A DNA stretch of 64,000 bases from Claveliimonas monacensis (GCF_014982975.1 NZ_JADCKL010000001.1:124001-188000), one strand, 5' to 3'. Shown: positions 51,946 to 60,986, counted from the first letter of the stretch. Notes: a model not told the origin generated them from the sequence alone. A program made the numbers and translations.

Positions 51946-52270
51946 CTACTGTATGAATGAGGAATGAGACACGTTTTTTATGGATGTGTCTTATTTTTAT
52001 GCGGATTTTTCAGAAAAGAGGTGAGATATGGGAAGTGTACATAACCGGGGACCGCCCACAAAACCGATATAAGGAAAACCAAAATTTTATCTCAAAACAA
52101 TAAAAAAATAATTTAAAGAAAGGAAATATTCAGTTTTCAAGGTGCATCGTAGGGGAAAGAAAAACGAAATGTTTAAAACGGATTGGTTTTTACCGAACCC
52201 CTCTCTTGGTGCTTTATACTGGAACGGTCAGCAGGTTATCCTGCTAAGCCTGTCCTATAAAGTGAAACAA
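51946..52270. other. AT-rich noncoding stretch, remnant of mobile DNA
   Basis: No convincing gene. A 14-codon start-like frame (MGSVHNRGPPTKPI, near 52028) follows a good AGAGGTGAG site but stops immediately. A plus-strand frame at 52142-52339 (65 codons) lacks a ribosome binding site and recognisable content. Poly-A and poly-T tracts dominate 52080-52130. Confidence 0.5.
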
Positions 52271-52402
52271 TTATTTTTGCTGTGGAGTTTTCTCCGAATC
52301 TGTTTGAGTTTCCTTGTGCTTTTCTTCACGAAACACTGAAAAATCTCCCATCGCATCATAGGGCAAAGCCATCATATATGTGTTTATTTCTTCCTGTGTC
52401 AT
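52271..52402 (-). CDS. Small ORF, 43 residues, unknown
   Basis: Begins MTQEEINTYMMALPYDAMGD and ends in a lysine/glutamate-rich tail. The start at 52402 has an unusually strong CGGAGGTGAAAAA ribosome binding site. No similarity recognised; it could be a small protein of a former conjugative element or a degraded gene start. Confidence 0.4.
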   Translation of the reverse strand: MTQEEINTYMMALPYDAMGDFSVFREEKHKETQTDSEKTPQQK

Positions 52403-52644
52403 TTTTTCACCTCCGAAAGTTGTTAAAATAAGTGTATCAAAATACCCGCTCTCTAAGTTCCACATCTCCGATACCATTGCTCGTCAAATTCAACATTTAT
52501 GTAGAATTTGATATTAAGGTATTTATCAGAATATGGTATGATATTTTCAAGAGCATTTCTTTGCTATATGCATACATTACTCTCATAAGTGGAAAATGTC
52601 GGTAACAACGAATGGTACAAATAAGTAACAAGGAGATGATTGGC

Positions 52645-53754
52645 ATGATATTAAGTGATGTCCTGAAAGCATTATCAACGCATTGTAAAAAATTAGGGAT
52701 TGAACATAAAGACTTATATTTGATGCTCTTTGAAGAAGAAGATATAAATATAGAACAAACAGTAAAAAATGTTTTTGGCAAAAGAGCTCTGAATCAGCGC
52801 ATCTTTAAAAAAATCATAACGGATGATGGTTTTGTACATTTAACAAATATTATTAAATCCAAATTACTCTCTACAATTGGAGGGCACCAAGCTCTGTATC
52901 AGAGCCTTTATCAGCTTGTTGAAAATGACAACCATCTATCACATACTGATAATGTTCGTATTATTACAACAAGCAGAGAAACACAGGCTGCATACTATGC
53001 TTCCAGTTTTAAAAATATCCGTTTGATTGGTCTGGAAAATAATGATATTATTGCTTACTTGAAAAAATGTAAGATGTCTGAAACAAAAATTGGACTCATT
53101 ATGGCAAGTAAACCTTTAGTAGAATGCTTGAGAATCCCACTGTATATCTGTATGTTCTGTGCCGAAGACACCAATTCTGATTTACCGGAAACACCCGGCG
53201 AGATATTATACAGTTTCTTTCATCGCAATTCTTCATTTTACAACATACGGAGAAGGGCAACCGACACGAGAACAAATCCTCTTGATGCGCAGCAAACAGC
53301 TTTCATCCTTGATTTTGTTCTTCCTTATATTGGATGGCATTTTGAAAAAGAAGATTGTTTTTCTGTGAATGAAACAGATTTTGAAGAGATGATCAAAAAT
53401 TCCATTTTTGTAATCAGATCGTTTTGCAACGGGTTATCTACCATTCCTTTTATGGATTTCCAGTATAAATCTATTTGCTTGATAAAAGTGGCTGATTCTC
53501 TTTATAGAACGCATTCGGCAAATATGCCATGTAATGACTCCATGTTACCAAAAATAATAGATTGCATTTTTAGCTATCTTGGCATTGTATACCAGTATCA
53601 AACTACAGATGGCTCTTTTCAAGAACGCAATCGTTACGCTTTCACCCATCATCAATTCCGAGATTATTTTTCAGCCATAAATAAGCGTATCCAGGAGTAT
53701 GAAGAGTGCCAGGCAATGAGTATCAAAAAGGCAGGGCAAATGCGTTTGCGGTAA
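52645..53754 (+). pseudogene. STAND/NACHT-like NTPase lacking the P-loop (probable deletion derivative)
   Basis: The 369-residue product looks like two ends of a larger protein. The N-terminal 90 residues (ILSDVLKALSTHCKKLGIEH...) resemble the front of a long STAND/NACHT protein. Then comes RIITTSRETQAAYY, which is the strand and arginine finger region found after Walker B, followed by IRLIGLENNDIIAYL, a winged-helix-like part, and YAFTHHQFRDYFSAI near the end. No Walker A or B is present, so an internal in-frame deletion around residue 95 is likely. Start 52645 has AAGGAG; the frame opens at 52612. Low GC, like the CBASS genes. Confidence 0.6.
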
Positions 53755-53832
53755 TTGTAAATAGAAGTTTGGCATAAAGATTTTAGCAATTGCAGGCAGG
53801 ATTTTATCGGGAGTACCGTGTCTTGTGATTAA

Positions 53833-54687
53833 ATGATCATAAAAAATCAAGAAAAAGCAGAGATGCTGACCCGCGAGGAGCGGGTTCGGGAGATCCAGAA
53901 GTTTACGCTGCTGAGTGACGTATTCATGTCAGTGGCTCTGGAGGACATCCCGGCCTGCGAGTATGTGCTGCGGATATTCACGGGGAAAAAGGAACTGACT
54001 CTCCGGAGAGTGAAGACCCAGTACAGCATCTCGAAAATTGCGACAAAGAGTGTCCGACTGGACGTGCTGGCAGAGGATATATGCGGAGCTCTCTACGCCA
54101 TTGAGGTACAGCGGAAGGCCTATGTGGATCACGCCCGGAGAGTCCGGTTCTACAGCGCGATGACAGACAGCAGTCTCCTTGGAAAGGGAGAGGATTACAG
54201 CGGAATGCCGGACCGATACATTTTTTACGTGAGTGAGACAGATATCTGGAATGTGGGCAGGACGGTGTGTCATGTCAGCAAATCTCTGACAGAGGGGCAA
54301 AAGCCATGTCTGAGGTTGTATGAGGATGGCAGTCATGTCACTTATATTAATGCACAGGTGGATGACGGGTCAGAAGTGGCAGCTCTGATGCGCTATTTCA
54401 AGACGGCGGATCCGGAGGATGACAGCCAGGGAGCCTTATCCCGGCGAGTAAAATTTTTAAAAGGTGAAGAAGGAGGCGTGGAGCGTATGTGTGAATTGAC
54501 GGATATGATAGAGAAGAGGGGAGAACTCCGAGGCGAAAATCGAGGCAGACAGGAAGGCAAACGAGCCGTGGCGATCAACCTTGCAGGCATGGGAATGACC
54601 GTAGACAGGATCGCCCAGGCAGTGGAGGAGAATGTGTCCGTTGTGCGGCAGTGGCTCTCTGCGGAGAGTTTGCCAGAGAACCGATAA
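53833..54687 (+). CDS. Rpn family PD-(D/E)XK nuclease/putative transposase, second gene
   Basis: A 284-residue Rpn-like protein of a different subgroup from the one at 45986. FTLLSDVFMSVALEDIPACEYVL, then the nuclease-like core SVRLDVLAEDICGALYAIEVQRK, with Asp and Glu-x-Gln at the expected spacing. The tail contains an HTH-like segment, GMTVDRIAQAVEENVSVVRQWL. GC content is host-like again, so it marks the right edge of the AT-rich island. The ATG at 53833 has no strong ribosome binding site; an internal start at 53872 is possible. Confidence 0.85.
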   Translation: MIIKNQEKAEMLTREERVREIQKFTLLSDVFMSVALEDIPACEYVLRIFTGKKELTLRRVKTQYSISKIATKSVRLDVLAEDICGALYAIEVQRKAYVDHARRVRFYSAMTDSSLLGKGEDYSGMPDRYIFYVSETDIWNVGRTVCHVSKSLTEGQKPCLRLYEDGSHVTYINAQVDDGSEVAALMRYFKTADPEDDSQGALSRRVKFLKGEEGGVERMCELTDMIEKRGELRGENRGRQEGKRAVAINLAGMGMTVDRIAQAVEENVSVVRQWLSAESLPENR

Positions 54688-54722
54688 GTTTTTGCTGCTG
54701 ACAGAAAAATTCCGAAAAATAG

Positions 54723-54751
54723 TTGCGAAAGGCAGTGGAAAATGCTATGAT
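54723..54751 (+). promoter_or_regulatory. Promoter for the M20/YfcC operon
   Basis: TTGCGA (54723-54728), 17-bp spacer, TATGAT (54746-54751). It gives a leader of about 185 nt before the M20 gene, with no gene inside. Confidence 0.6.
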
Positions 54752-54846
54752 AATCGCGATCATATTTTTGTAAAGATCGTACATACTTACAGTACAGTAT
54801 ATAGAGACAATGCGCAGCGGAGTGTTATGGGCAGTTGTCAGTTCGA

Positions 54847-54878
54847 AGAGTTCCGTCAGAGGGGCTCTTTTCTTTTTT
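54847..54878 (+). terminator. Leader terminator (possible attenuator) before the M20 gene
   Basis: AGAGTTCC (54847-54854) pairs with GGGGCTCT (54861-54868; two wobble pairs) around GTCAGA, followed by a T-rich tract TTTCTTTTTT. It sits between the promoter and the start codon, so transcription may be attenuated. Confidence 0.5.
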
Positions 54879-54943
54879 ATAGAGCGTGCAGACTTTTTGC
54901 GGCATACCAGGGCATTGGAATTAGGAAAGACAGGTGAGAGATT

Positions 54944-56176
54944 ATGGGAGTGACAGCGGCCGAGATCAGAAGGAGAGCGGAGGAGCTCCGAGGACAGATC
55001 ACAGCGGACAGGCGGTACCTTCACCAGATACCGGAGATCGGGATGGAGCTGCCAAAGACAGCGGATTATATCAGAAAACGGCTGGATGAGATGGGAATAC
55101 CGTGGGAGAACTGCGGCGGGGATCTGCCGGAACAAGTGACCAGGGATTTTATGGAAGCAGGTTTCCCCAGGATGGAGCGGGCCGAGGGAGTGACAGCCGT
55201 GATCGGACATGGCAGCCCCTGCATCTTGCTGCGGGCGGATATGGACGCCCTTCCTATCCGGGAGGACAGTGATCTGGCGTTTAGATCCGGGAATGGATAT
55301 GGACATATGTGCGGCCATGACAGCCACGCGGCCATGCTCCTGGGGGCGGCGCAGATCCTCAAAGAGAGGGAGGACTCCCTTGCCGGGAGTGTCAAGCTGG
55401 TGTTCCAGCCCGGGGAGGAGACTGGCGCCGGGGCGAGAGTTCTGGTGGAGAATGGTCTTCTGGAGAACCCGAAGGTGGACGCCGCATTCGGGCTCCATGT
55501 CCAGTCCGTCACAAGAACAGGGGAACTGGGGTATGCAGTGGGCGTCAATTCGGCTTCCCTGGATACGTTTATCCTGAAGATCAGGGGCAGCGGCGGCCAC
55601 AGCTCCCAGCCACAGCTCTGCATTGATCCCCTGATGATCATGAACCAGGTGTACCAGGCTGTCAACCTGCTTGTTACAAGGGAGGCGGACCCTGCGGCCA
55701 TGGTGGCTCTGACCTGCGGCGTGGCAAAGGGAGGCACAGCTGTCAATATCATTCCCGGGGAGGCGGAGCTCCATATCGGGGTGCGGACTTTGGATGTCCA
55801 GGCAGCAGACCATCTGACAAGGCGGATACCGGAGGTCATCGACCACTATGTGAAGGCCTGGAGGGGGGCGTATGACCTGACTGTGTTCCACACGCCCTGC
55901 ACTTACAGCGACGAAGCGCTGTGCCGGGAGCTTGTCTCCTTTGCGGAAGAGATACTGGGGAAAGAGAATGTCTGCCAGATCCCGCCTATGACGGGGACAG
56001 AGGATTTCGGATATATCACCAGGGAAGTGCCGGGCATGTTTGCCTTTATTGGAGCGGGACAGCCGGGAAATGCGCCCCTCCACAATCCCCATATGGTGCT
56101 GGACGAGGAGGTGCTTCCTCTGGGAGCTGCCCTTCACGCTTACACAGCCATCTCATGGCTGGCTTCCCGCAGATAG
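54944..56176 (+). CDS. M20 family amidohydrolase (N-acyl-amino-acid/hippurate hydrolase type)
   Basis: A 410-residue M20D metallopeptidase that probably deacylates N-acyl amino acids or dipeptides. Metal motifs: RADMDALPI, GHMCGHDSHAAMLLGAA, PGEETGAGARVLVENGLL and the C-terminal TGTEDFGYI and HNPHMVLDE. Start 54944 follows a GAGAGA-type site. A YfcC-type transporter begins 52 nt downstream, suggesting uptake of the substrate or export of the freed acid. Confidence 0.9.
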   Translation: MGVTAAEIRRRAEELRGQITADRRYLHQIPEIGMELPKTADYIRKRLDEMGIPWENCGGDLPEQVTRDFMEAGFPRMERAEGVTAVIGHGSPCILLRADMDALPIREDSDLAFRSGNGYGHMCGHDSHAAMLLGAAQILKEREDSLAGSVKLVFQPGEETGAGARVLVENGLLENPKVDAAFGLHVQSVTRTGELGYAVGVNSASLDTFILKIRGSGGHSSQPQLCIDPLMIMNQVYQAVNLLVTREADPAAMVALTCGVAKGGTAVNIIPGEAELHIGVRTLDVQAADHLTRRIPEVIDHYVKAWRGAYDLTVFHTPCTYSDEALCRELVSFAEEILGKENVCQIPPMTGTEDFGYITREVPGMFAFIGAGQPGNAPLHNPHMVLDEEVLPLGAALHAYTAISWLASRR

Positions 56177-56228
56177 GCGGGAGGCGAAGGCGTTATCGTT
56201 ATCTATAGAGAGAAAGAGAGTGAAGAAA

Positions 56229-57632
56229 ATGGATAAGAAAACATCCAGGAGCAAAGGCTTCCACATGCCCCATGTATTTATCATCCTCCTGCTCATCATG
56301 CTGTTGGTGGTGGCGCTGTCCTACGTGATCCCAAGCGGAAGCTACGAGCGGATCACCGATGAGACGACGGGGATATCGGTGGTGGATCCGGATACGTTCC
56401 GATATGTGGAAAATGAGAATCCTATCACATTTATGAACTACTTTGAGGCGGTGTACAACGGGTTTGTGAACGGTGCCACTATCATGGGAACTCTGTTCAT
56501 CAGTTCCGGCGTCATCTACCTTTTGGAGGTCAGCGGGGCATTCGGCGCGGGGATCGGCGCTATCTTAAAGCGGACCAGGGGCCGGGAATTTTCCGTTGTG
56601 TGGATCTTTTACACCATCTTTGTGGTGTTTGGAGTCCTGGGATACGGGGAGGCTGCCTATCCTTTTTACCCGCTGGCAGTGAGCATCGGTTTTGCCCTTG
56701 GGTATGACAGGATCGTGGGCGCCGGTCTGGCTATCGTGGGAAGCACGGTGGGCTTTACATCGGGCCTTATGAACATGTTCACCACCGGCGTGTCCCAGCA
56801 GATCGTGGGGCTGCCCATGTTTTCCGGCATCGGTTACCGGGCTGTGGGGCTGGTGGTGTTCTATCTGATCGGCCTTGCGGGCCTGTACAGCTATTGCCGA
56901 AAGATACGGAAGGATCCGGCAAAAAGTATCGTGAGCGAAGAGTACATGGGGCAGAAGACGGAGGATGAGATGGAGCACACGGAGGAGATGACCGGGCGAA
57001 GAGTGCTGGGACTGCTGGCCTTTCTTGCGGTCATCGTCATCCAGGGGTACGGCTGTATCACACAGGGATGGTCCTTTGCCCAGATCGCGGCTCTCTATGT
57101 CATGTTTGGCATGGTGCTGACCGTTATTTTCCGGTTCAGCCCAAGTGAGGCCTGCCAGCTTTTCTGTAAAGGCGCCACCAGAGTGTTCGCGGCGGCCTTT
57201 GCCGTGGGCCTTGCCCAGTCAGTAGTGGTGCTTATGAACCAGGCCTGCATCATGGACACCATTGTCCACGCCATGGGAGAGCTGCTGGAGAACAAGAGCG
57301 CGATCCTGGCGCTGCTGATCATCTTTGTGTTTGTGACCCTCTTTAATTTCCTGGTGGTATCGGGAAGCGGAAAAGCGGTCATTATCATGCCTATTCTCCA
57401 GCCCCTGGGAAAGATCCTGCATATCAACCAGCAGGTGCTGGTGCTCACGTACCAGTACGGCGACGGCATCACCAACAGCTTCTGGCCGGGCAGCTCCCTT
57501 GTCCAGCTGTCCATGTGCGGGGTGGACTATGGCTCCTGGATCAGATTCTGCTGGAAGATCTATCTCTCTTTCATAGTGAGTGCCTTTATCCTGATCATGG
57601 TGGCACACGGCATCGGCTATGGCCCGTTCTGA
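56229..57632 (+). CDS. YfcC family transporter (C4-dicarboxylate/amino-acid anaerobic carrier family)
   Basis: A 467-residue polytopic membrane protein with about 12 helices. MPHVFIILLLIMLLVVALSYVIPSGSYER is the N-terminal family signature, with VVFGVLGYGEAAYPFYPLAVSIG and FLVVSGSGKAVIIMPILQPLG later. Family members are proposed to move arginine/ornithine, dipeptides or C4 acids; substrate unknown here. I used ATG 56229; the frame continues upstream to 56040 inside the M20 gene but lacks a site there. Confidence 0.88.
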   Translation: MDKKTSRSKGFHMPHVFIILLLIMLLVVALSYVIPSGSYERITDETTGISVVDPDTFRYVENENPITFMNYFEAVYNGFVNGATIMGTLFISSGVIYLLEVSGAFGAGIGAILKRTRGREFSVVWIFYTIFVVFGVLGYGEAAYPFYPLAVSIGFALGYDRIVGAGLAIVGSTVGFTSGLMNMFTTGVSQQIVGLPMFSGIGYRAVGLVVFYLIGLAGLYSYCRKIRKDPAKSIVSEEYMGQKTEDEMEHTEEMTGRRVLGLLAFLAVIVIQGYGCITQGWSFAQIAALYVMFGMVLTVIFRFSPSEACQLFCKGATRVFAAAFAVGLAQSVVVLMNQACIMDTIVHAMGELLENKSAILALLIIFVFVTLFNFLVVSGSGKAVIIMPILQPLGKILHINQQVLVLTYQYGDGITNSFWPGSSLVQLSMCGVDYGSWIRFCWKIYLSFIVSAFILIMVAHGIGYGPF

Positions 57633-57697
57633 CAGGTCCGACGGATGCGGGTCCTTGAGAATGTCCTAAAAAGAGGGGAAGATGGCGGAAATTTTCC

Positions 57698-57726
57698 TTG
57701 CAATTCTCCTGTACATATGCTATGAT
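57698..57726 (+). promoter_or_regulatory. Separate promoter for rplS
   Basis: TTGCAA (57698-57703), 17-bp spacer and TATGAT (57721-57726), about 105 bp before the rplS start. It gives rplS its own transcription after separation from trmD. The 105-nt leader could hold an L19 autoregulatory structure, but I did not establish one. Confidence 0.65.
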
Positions 57727-57831
57727 AAAATGCGTTGTGAGAAGAAAGAGATGGTCCTCTGATACGCTTCCGCGCTGAGGCGGGAATAGAAAAATGTATT
57801 AAGAACGTCCGAATAACAAGGAGGTCACACA

Positions 57832-58179
57832 ATGAACGATATTATCAAGAACATTGAAGCTGAACAGCTCAAAGAGAACGCGCCTGAGTTCAGAGTAGGC
57901 GACACCGTAAAAGTTTACGGAAAGATCAAAGAGGGTAACCGTGAAAGGATCCAGGTTTTCGAGGGAACAGTCCTGAAGAAACAGGGTGGCAGCACAAGAG
58001 CAACATTTACTGTAAGAAAGAATTCTAACGGCGTAGGTGTTGAGAAGACATGGCCGCTTCATTCTCCTAACGTAGAGAAGGTTGAAGTTGTACGCAGAGG
58101 TAAAGTAAGACGTGCAAAACTGAACTACTTAAGAGACCGCGTAGGAAAAGCAGCCAAGGTAAAAGAATTAGTAAAATAA
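57832..58179 (+). CDS. rplS: 50S ribosomal protein L19
   Basis: A 115-residue protein with [56 protein letters not shown] and a C-terminal [14 protein letters not shown], all diagnostic for bL19. Ribosome binding site AAGGAGGT. Normally next to trmD, it is separated here by 12 kb. It is followed by a terminator and the signal peptidase gene. Confidence 0.98.
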   Translation: MNDIIKNIEAEQLKENAPEFRVGDTVKVYGKIKEGNRERIQVFEGTVLKKQGGSTRATFTVRKNSNGVGVEKTWPLHSPNVEKVEVVRRGKVRRAKLNYLRDRVGKAAKVKELVK

Positions 58180-58192
58180 GAAAACAAAGAGG

Positions 58193-58227
58193 AAGGGACA
58201 AATACATACTGTATCTTGTCCCTTTTA
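58193..58227 (+). terminator. Terminator after rplS
   Basis: AAGGGACAA (58193-58201) pairs with TTGTCCCTT (58216-58224), followed by TTAT. The tail is short, so readthrough into lepB is plausible. Confidence 0.65.
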
Positions 58228-58264
58228 TGCTATACAGACAGGAGTTTCTGACAGGGAAAGATTT

Positions 58265-58852
58265 ATGAGAGGATTGAAATTCAGAAGAAGACGACGCAGA
58301 AGAAGAAATACATTTCGGATCGAGATGCTGAAACCGGTGGCAGTGTGGGCGGGCAAGATCGCCGTCGTTTGTCTGTTTGCCTTTGTCTTTGTGTGGTATT
58401 TCGGGCAGAGGGTGGCTGTGGTGGGGGACTCCATGAGCCCCATTCTCAGCAACGGAGACGTGACGCTTGTGAACCGGATCGTATATGACGCCACAGCGCC
58501 GAAGCGAGGAGACATTATCGTATTTAAGCCCAAGGGAAATGAGAACTCCCATTACTATATCAAGCGTATCATCGGCCTTCCGGGAGAGACAGTGCAGATC
58601 CTGGAAGGGGAGATCTACATTGACGGCGAAAAGCTGGAGGAGGATTACGGGATCAGCGAGATCACGGACCCCGGCATTGCAGCGGAGGAGATCGAACTGG
58701 CAGGAGACGAATTCTTTGTGCTTGGAGATGACAGGGAGAACAGCGAAGACAGCCGCATGGCGGACGTGGGGGCTGTGAAACGGTCCTATATATACGGGAA
58801 AGTCTGGTTTATCGTCTCGCCCTGGGAAGATTTTGGGCTGGTGCGTTCTTAG
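58265..58852 (+). CDS. lepB: Signal peptidase I (first copy)
   Basis: A 195-residue type I signal peptidase. A highly basic N-terminus (RRRRRRRN-type) is followed by one membrane helix at about 30-50. The catalytic serine is in GDSMSPILSNGD and the lysine in YYIKRIIGLPGETV; the third box is GDDRENSEDSR. It cleaves signal peptides of exported proteins such as the wall hydrolases in this window. A second copy lies 0.9 kb downstream beyond rbgA. Confidence 0.93.
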   Translation: MRGLKFRRRRRRRRNTFRIEMLKPVAVWAGKIAVVCLFAFVFVWYFGQRVAVVGDSMSPILSNGDVTLVNRIVYDATAPKRGDIIVFKPKGNENSHYYIKRIIGLPGETVQILEGEIYIDGEKLEEDYGISEITDPGIAAEEIELAGDEFFVLGDDRENSEDSRMADVGAVKRSYIYGKVWFIVSPWEDFGLVRS

Positions 58853-58879
58853 AGCACATTTATTATAAGGAGGAAACAC

Positions 58880-59728
58880 ATGCATTTTCAATGGTATCCA
58901 GGCCATATGACAAAGGCCAAGCGGATGATGCAGGAGAATATAAAACTGATCGATCTGGTGATCGAACTGACAGACGCCCGGGTCCCTGTGAGCAGCCGGA
59001 ATCCGGACATTGACGAACTTGGAAAGAACAAGGCCAGACTGATCCTTCTTAATAAGGCGGATCTGGCGGAGGAGAAGTGGAATGACGCCTGGATGGAGTA
59101 TTTCCAGGGGCAAGGCTTTTCCTGTGTCAAGGTCAACTCGAAAAAAGGAGGCGGGATGAAGAGCATCCACGCGGTTATACAGGAGGCCTGCAAGGAGAAG
59201 ATCGAGAGAGACAGGAAGAGAGGCATTCTGAACAGGCCGGTGCGCGCCATGGTGGTGGGGATCCCCAATGTGGGCAAGTCCACCTTTATCAACAGTCTGG
59301 CGGGGAAGGCCTGCGCCAAGACGGGAAATAAACCTGGCGTGACAAAGGGGAAACAGTGGATACGGCTCAATAAAAATGTGGAGCTGCTGGATACGCCGGG
59401 CATTCTCTGGCCTAAATTCGAGGATCAGTCCGTGGGCATGAAGCTGGCTTTTATAGGCTCCATCAAGGATGAGATCCTGCAGAGGACAGAGCTTGCCGCA
59501 GAGTTCGTAAAGTTCATGCAGCAGAACTACCCGGGTGTCCTTGCGGAGAAATACAGTGTAGAGGAGGACGGGGACGCCTATGGCATCCTGGAAGGGATCG
59601 CCAGGAGCCGTCACTGCCTTGTGCGGGGAAGCGAGCTGGATATGGAGAAGGCGTCCACTCTGTTGCTGGATGACTTCCGGGATGGAAGGCTGGGAAGGCT
59701 GACGCTGGAATATCCGGATCAGATATGA
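58880..59728 (+). CDS. rbgA: Ribosome biogenesis GTPase RbgA (YlqF)
   Basis: A circularly permuted GTPase needed for late 50S assembly. Order of motifs is permuted: NKADLAE (G4) first, then GIPNVGKSTFINSL (G1) and DTPGILWPK (G3). The N-terminal MHFQWYPGHMTKAKRMM is diagnostic. Length 282. Ribosome binding site AAGGAGG. Confidence 0.96.
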   Translation: MHFQWYPGHMTKAKRMMQENIKLIDLVIELTDARVPVSSRNPDIDELGKNKARLILLNKADLAEEKWNDAWMEYFQGQGFSCVKVNSKKGGGMKSIHAVIQEACKEKIERDRKRGILNRPVRAMVVGIPNVGKSTFINSLAGKACAKTGNKPGVTKGKQWIRLNKNVELLDTPGILWPKFEDQSVGMKLAFIGSIKDEILQRTELAAEFVKFMQQNYPGVLAEKYSVEEDGDAYGILEGIARSRHCLVRGSELDMEKASTLLLDDFRDGRLGRLTLEYPDQI

Positions 59729-59758
59729 TAAAATGATTGGAAGTAAGAAAAAGGCAGG

Positions 59759-60331
59759 ATGAATAAAATGGCAAGACGCAGACGAGAGAAAGAACACGGT
59801 ATATTCCGGGAGCTCCTGGGATGGATCGTTTATATACTGATCATTATAGGACTAAGCTACCTGATCATCACCTATGTGGGGCAGAGGACCATGGTCAGCG
59901 GACAGTCCATGGAACCCACATTAAGTAACGGGGACAATCTGATCGTGGATAAGATTTCCTACAGGTTCCGTGATCCACAGAGATATGACATCATCGTATT
60001 TCCTTATAAATATGAGGAGGACACATACTACATCAAAAGGATCATCGGCATGCCGGGGGAGACGGTCCAGGTCATCGGGGGCTATGTCTATATCAATGGG
60101 GAGCTGCTGGAGAGCGACATCTACGGAGCGGAGCCCATGGAGAGCGGACAGCTTGCGGACCAGCCTATCACCCTGGGAGCGGATGAGTATTTTGTGCTGG
60201 GTGACAACCGGAACCACAGCTCCGACAGCCGTGACCCCAGCGTGGGGGTGCTGAAAAGGAGCGACCTTCTGGGCCGGGCCTGGGTGCGCATCTATCCATT
60301 TGACAAGATAGGATTTATCAGACATGAATAA
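59759..60331 (+). CDS. lepB: Signal peptidase I (second copy)
   Basis: A 190-residue signal peptidase. One N-terminal membrane helix at about 17-40 (LLGWIVYILIIIGLSYLIITYV). The catalytic serine is in SGQSMEPTLSNGD and the lysine in YYIKRIIGMPGETVQ; GDNRNHSSDSRD is box E. It differs from the first copy and is probably not a tandem duplicate of recent origin. An in-frame ATG at 59768 with AGGA upstream is an equally good start. Its end overlaps rnhB by 8 nt. Confidence 0.92.
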   Translation: MNKMARRRREKEHGIFRELLGWIVYILIIIGLSYLIITYVGQRTMVSGQSMEPTLSNGDNLIVDKISYRFRDPQRYDIIVFPYKYEEDTYYIKRIIGMPGETVQVIGGYVYINGELLESDIYGAEPMESGQLADQPITLGADEYFVLGDNRNHSSDSRDPSVGVLKRSDLLGRAWVRIYPFDKIGFIRHE

Positions 60332-60986
60332 GCGGGAAGAAGAAAAGAAGAGAAGGCAGGAAGAGAAGCTGAAAAAGGAGCTGGACCGGCTGGAAGCCAT
60401 GAGTGTGTACGAGAGAGAGTATGCCGGCTGGGGGGCGGTCTGCGGCATCGACGAAGCCGGGCGCGGTCCTCTTGCCGGCCCTGTGGTGGCGGGAGCTGTC
60501 ATTCTTCCAAAGGACGAAAAGATACTATATGTAAATGACTCCAAGAAGCTGTCGGAGAAGAAGCGGGAGATGCTCTACGATGAGATCATGAGCCGGGCCC
60601 TGGCAGTGGGAGTGGGTGTCGTGGGGCCGGAGCGCATCGATGAGATCAATATCCTGCAGGCCACCTATGAGGCCATGCGGATGGCGGTGGCGCAGCTGAA
60701 GGTACAGCCGGATATCCTTTTAAACGATGCGGTCACCATACCGGATCTAAAGGTCCGCCAGGTCCCCATCGTCAAGGGGGATGCCAAGAGTGTCTCCATC
60801 GCAGCGGCCAGCATTATTGCCAAGGTGACAAGGGACAGACTGATGCGGGAGTATGGTCAGGTCTTTCCCGAATATGAGTTTGCATCCAACAAAGGATACG
60901 GGACAAAGAGCCACATCGAGGCTCTGAAGACATACGGTCCCACTCCCATCCACAGAAGGACATTTATCCAGCATTTCGTACAGTGA
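60324..60986 (+). CDS. rnhB: Ribonuclease HII
   Basis: Removes ribonucleotides from RNA-DNA hybrids. After a charged N-terminal coiled segment, the core begins CGIDEAGRGPLAGPVVAGAV with the first catalytic Asp-Glu pair, then YVNDSKKLSEKKRE, ILLNDAV and KGDAKSVSIAAASIIAKVTRDR. The 220 residues are typical. Confidence 0.96.
   Translation: MNKREEEKKRRQEEKLKKELDRLEAMSVYEREYAGWGAVCGIDEAGRGPLAGPVVAGAVILPKDEKILYVNDSKKLSEKKREMLYDEIMSRALAVGVGVVGPERIDEINILQATYEAMRMAVAQLKVQPDILLNDAVTIPDLKVRQVPIVKGDAKSVSIAAASIIAKVTRDRLMREYGQVFPEYEFASNKGYGTKSHIEALKTYGPTPIHRRTFIQHFVQ

Noticed and set aside
52142-52339. Plus-strand 65-codon frame in the AT-rich gap
   Set aside because: No ribosome binding site or recognisable content; overlaps a minus-strand small ORF with a much better start signal.
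54632-54937. Plus-strand 101-codon frame across the M20 leader
   Set aside because: It overlaps the end of the Rpn gene, the promoter and a terminator-like hairpin, and has no ribosome binding site.
54575-56137. 520-codon minus-strand frame opposite the M20 gene
   Set aside because: Antisense shadow of the M20 amidohydrolase; no family resemblance.
45757-57831. CRISPR array, tRNA gene or phage attachment site in the accessory block
   Set aside because: No regularly spaced repeats, no tRNA-like cloverleaf, no integrase and no direct repeats flanking the block were found by eye.
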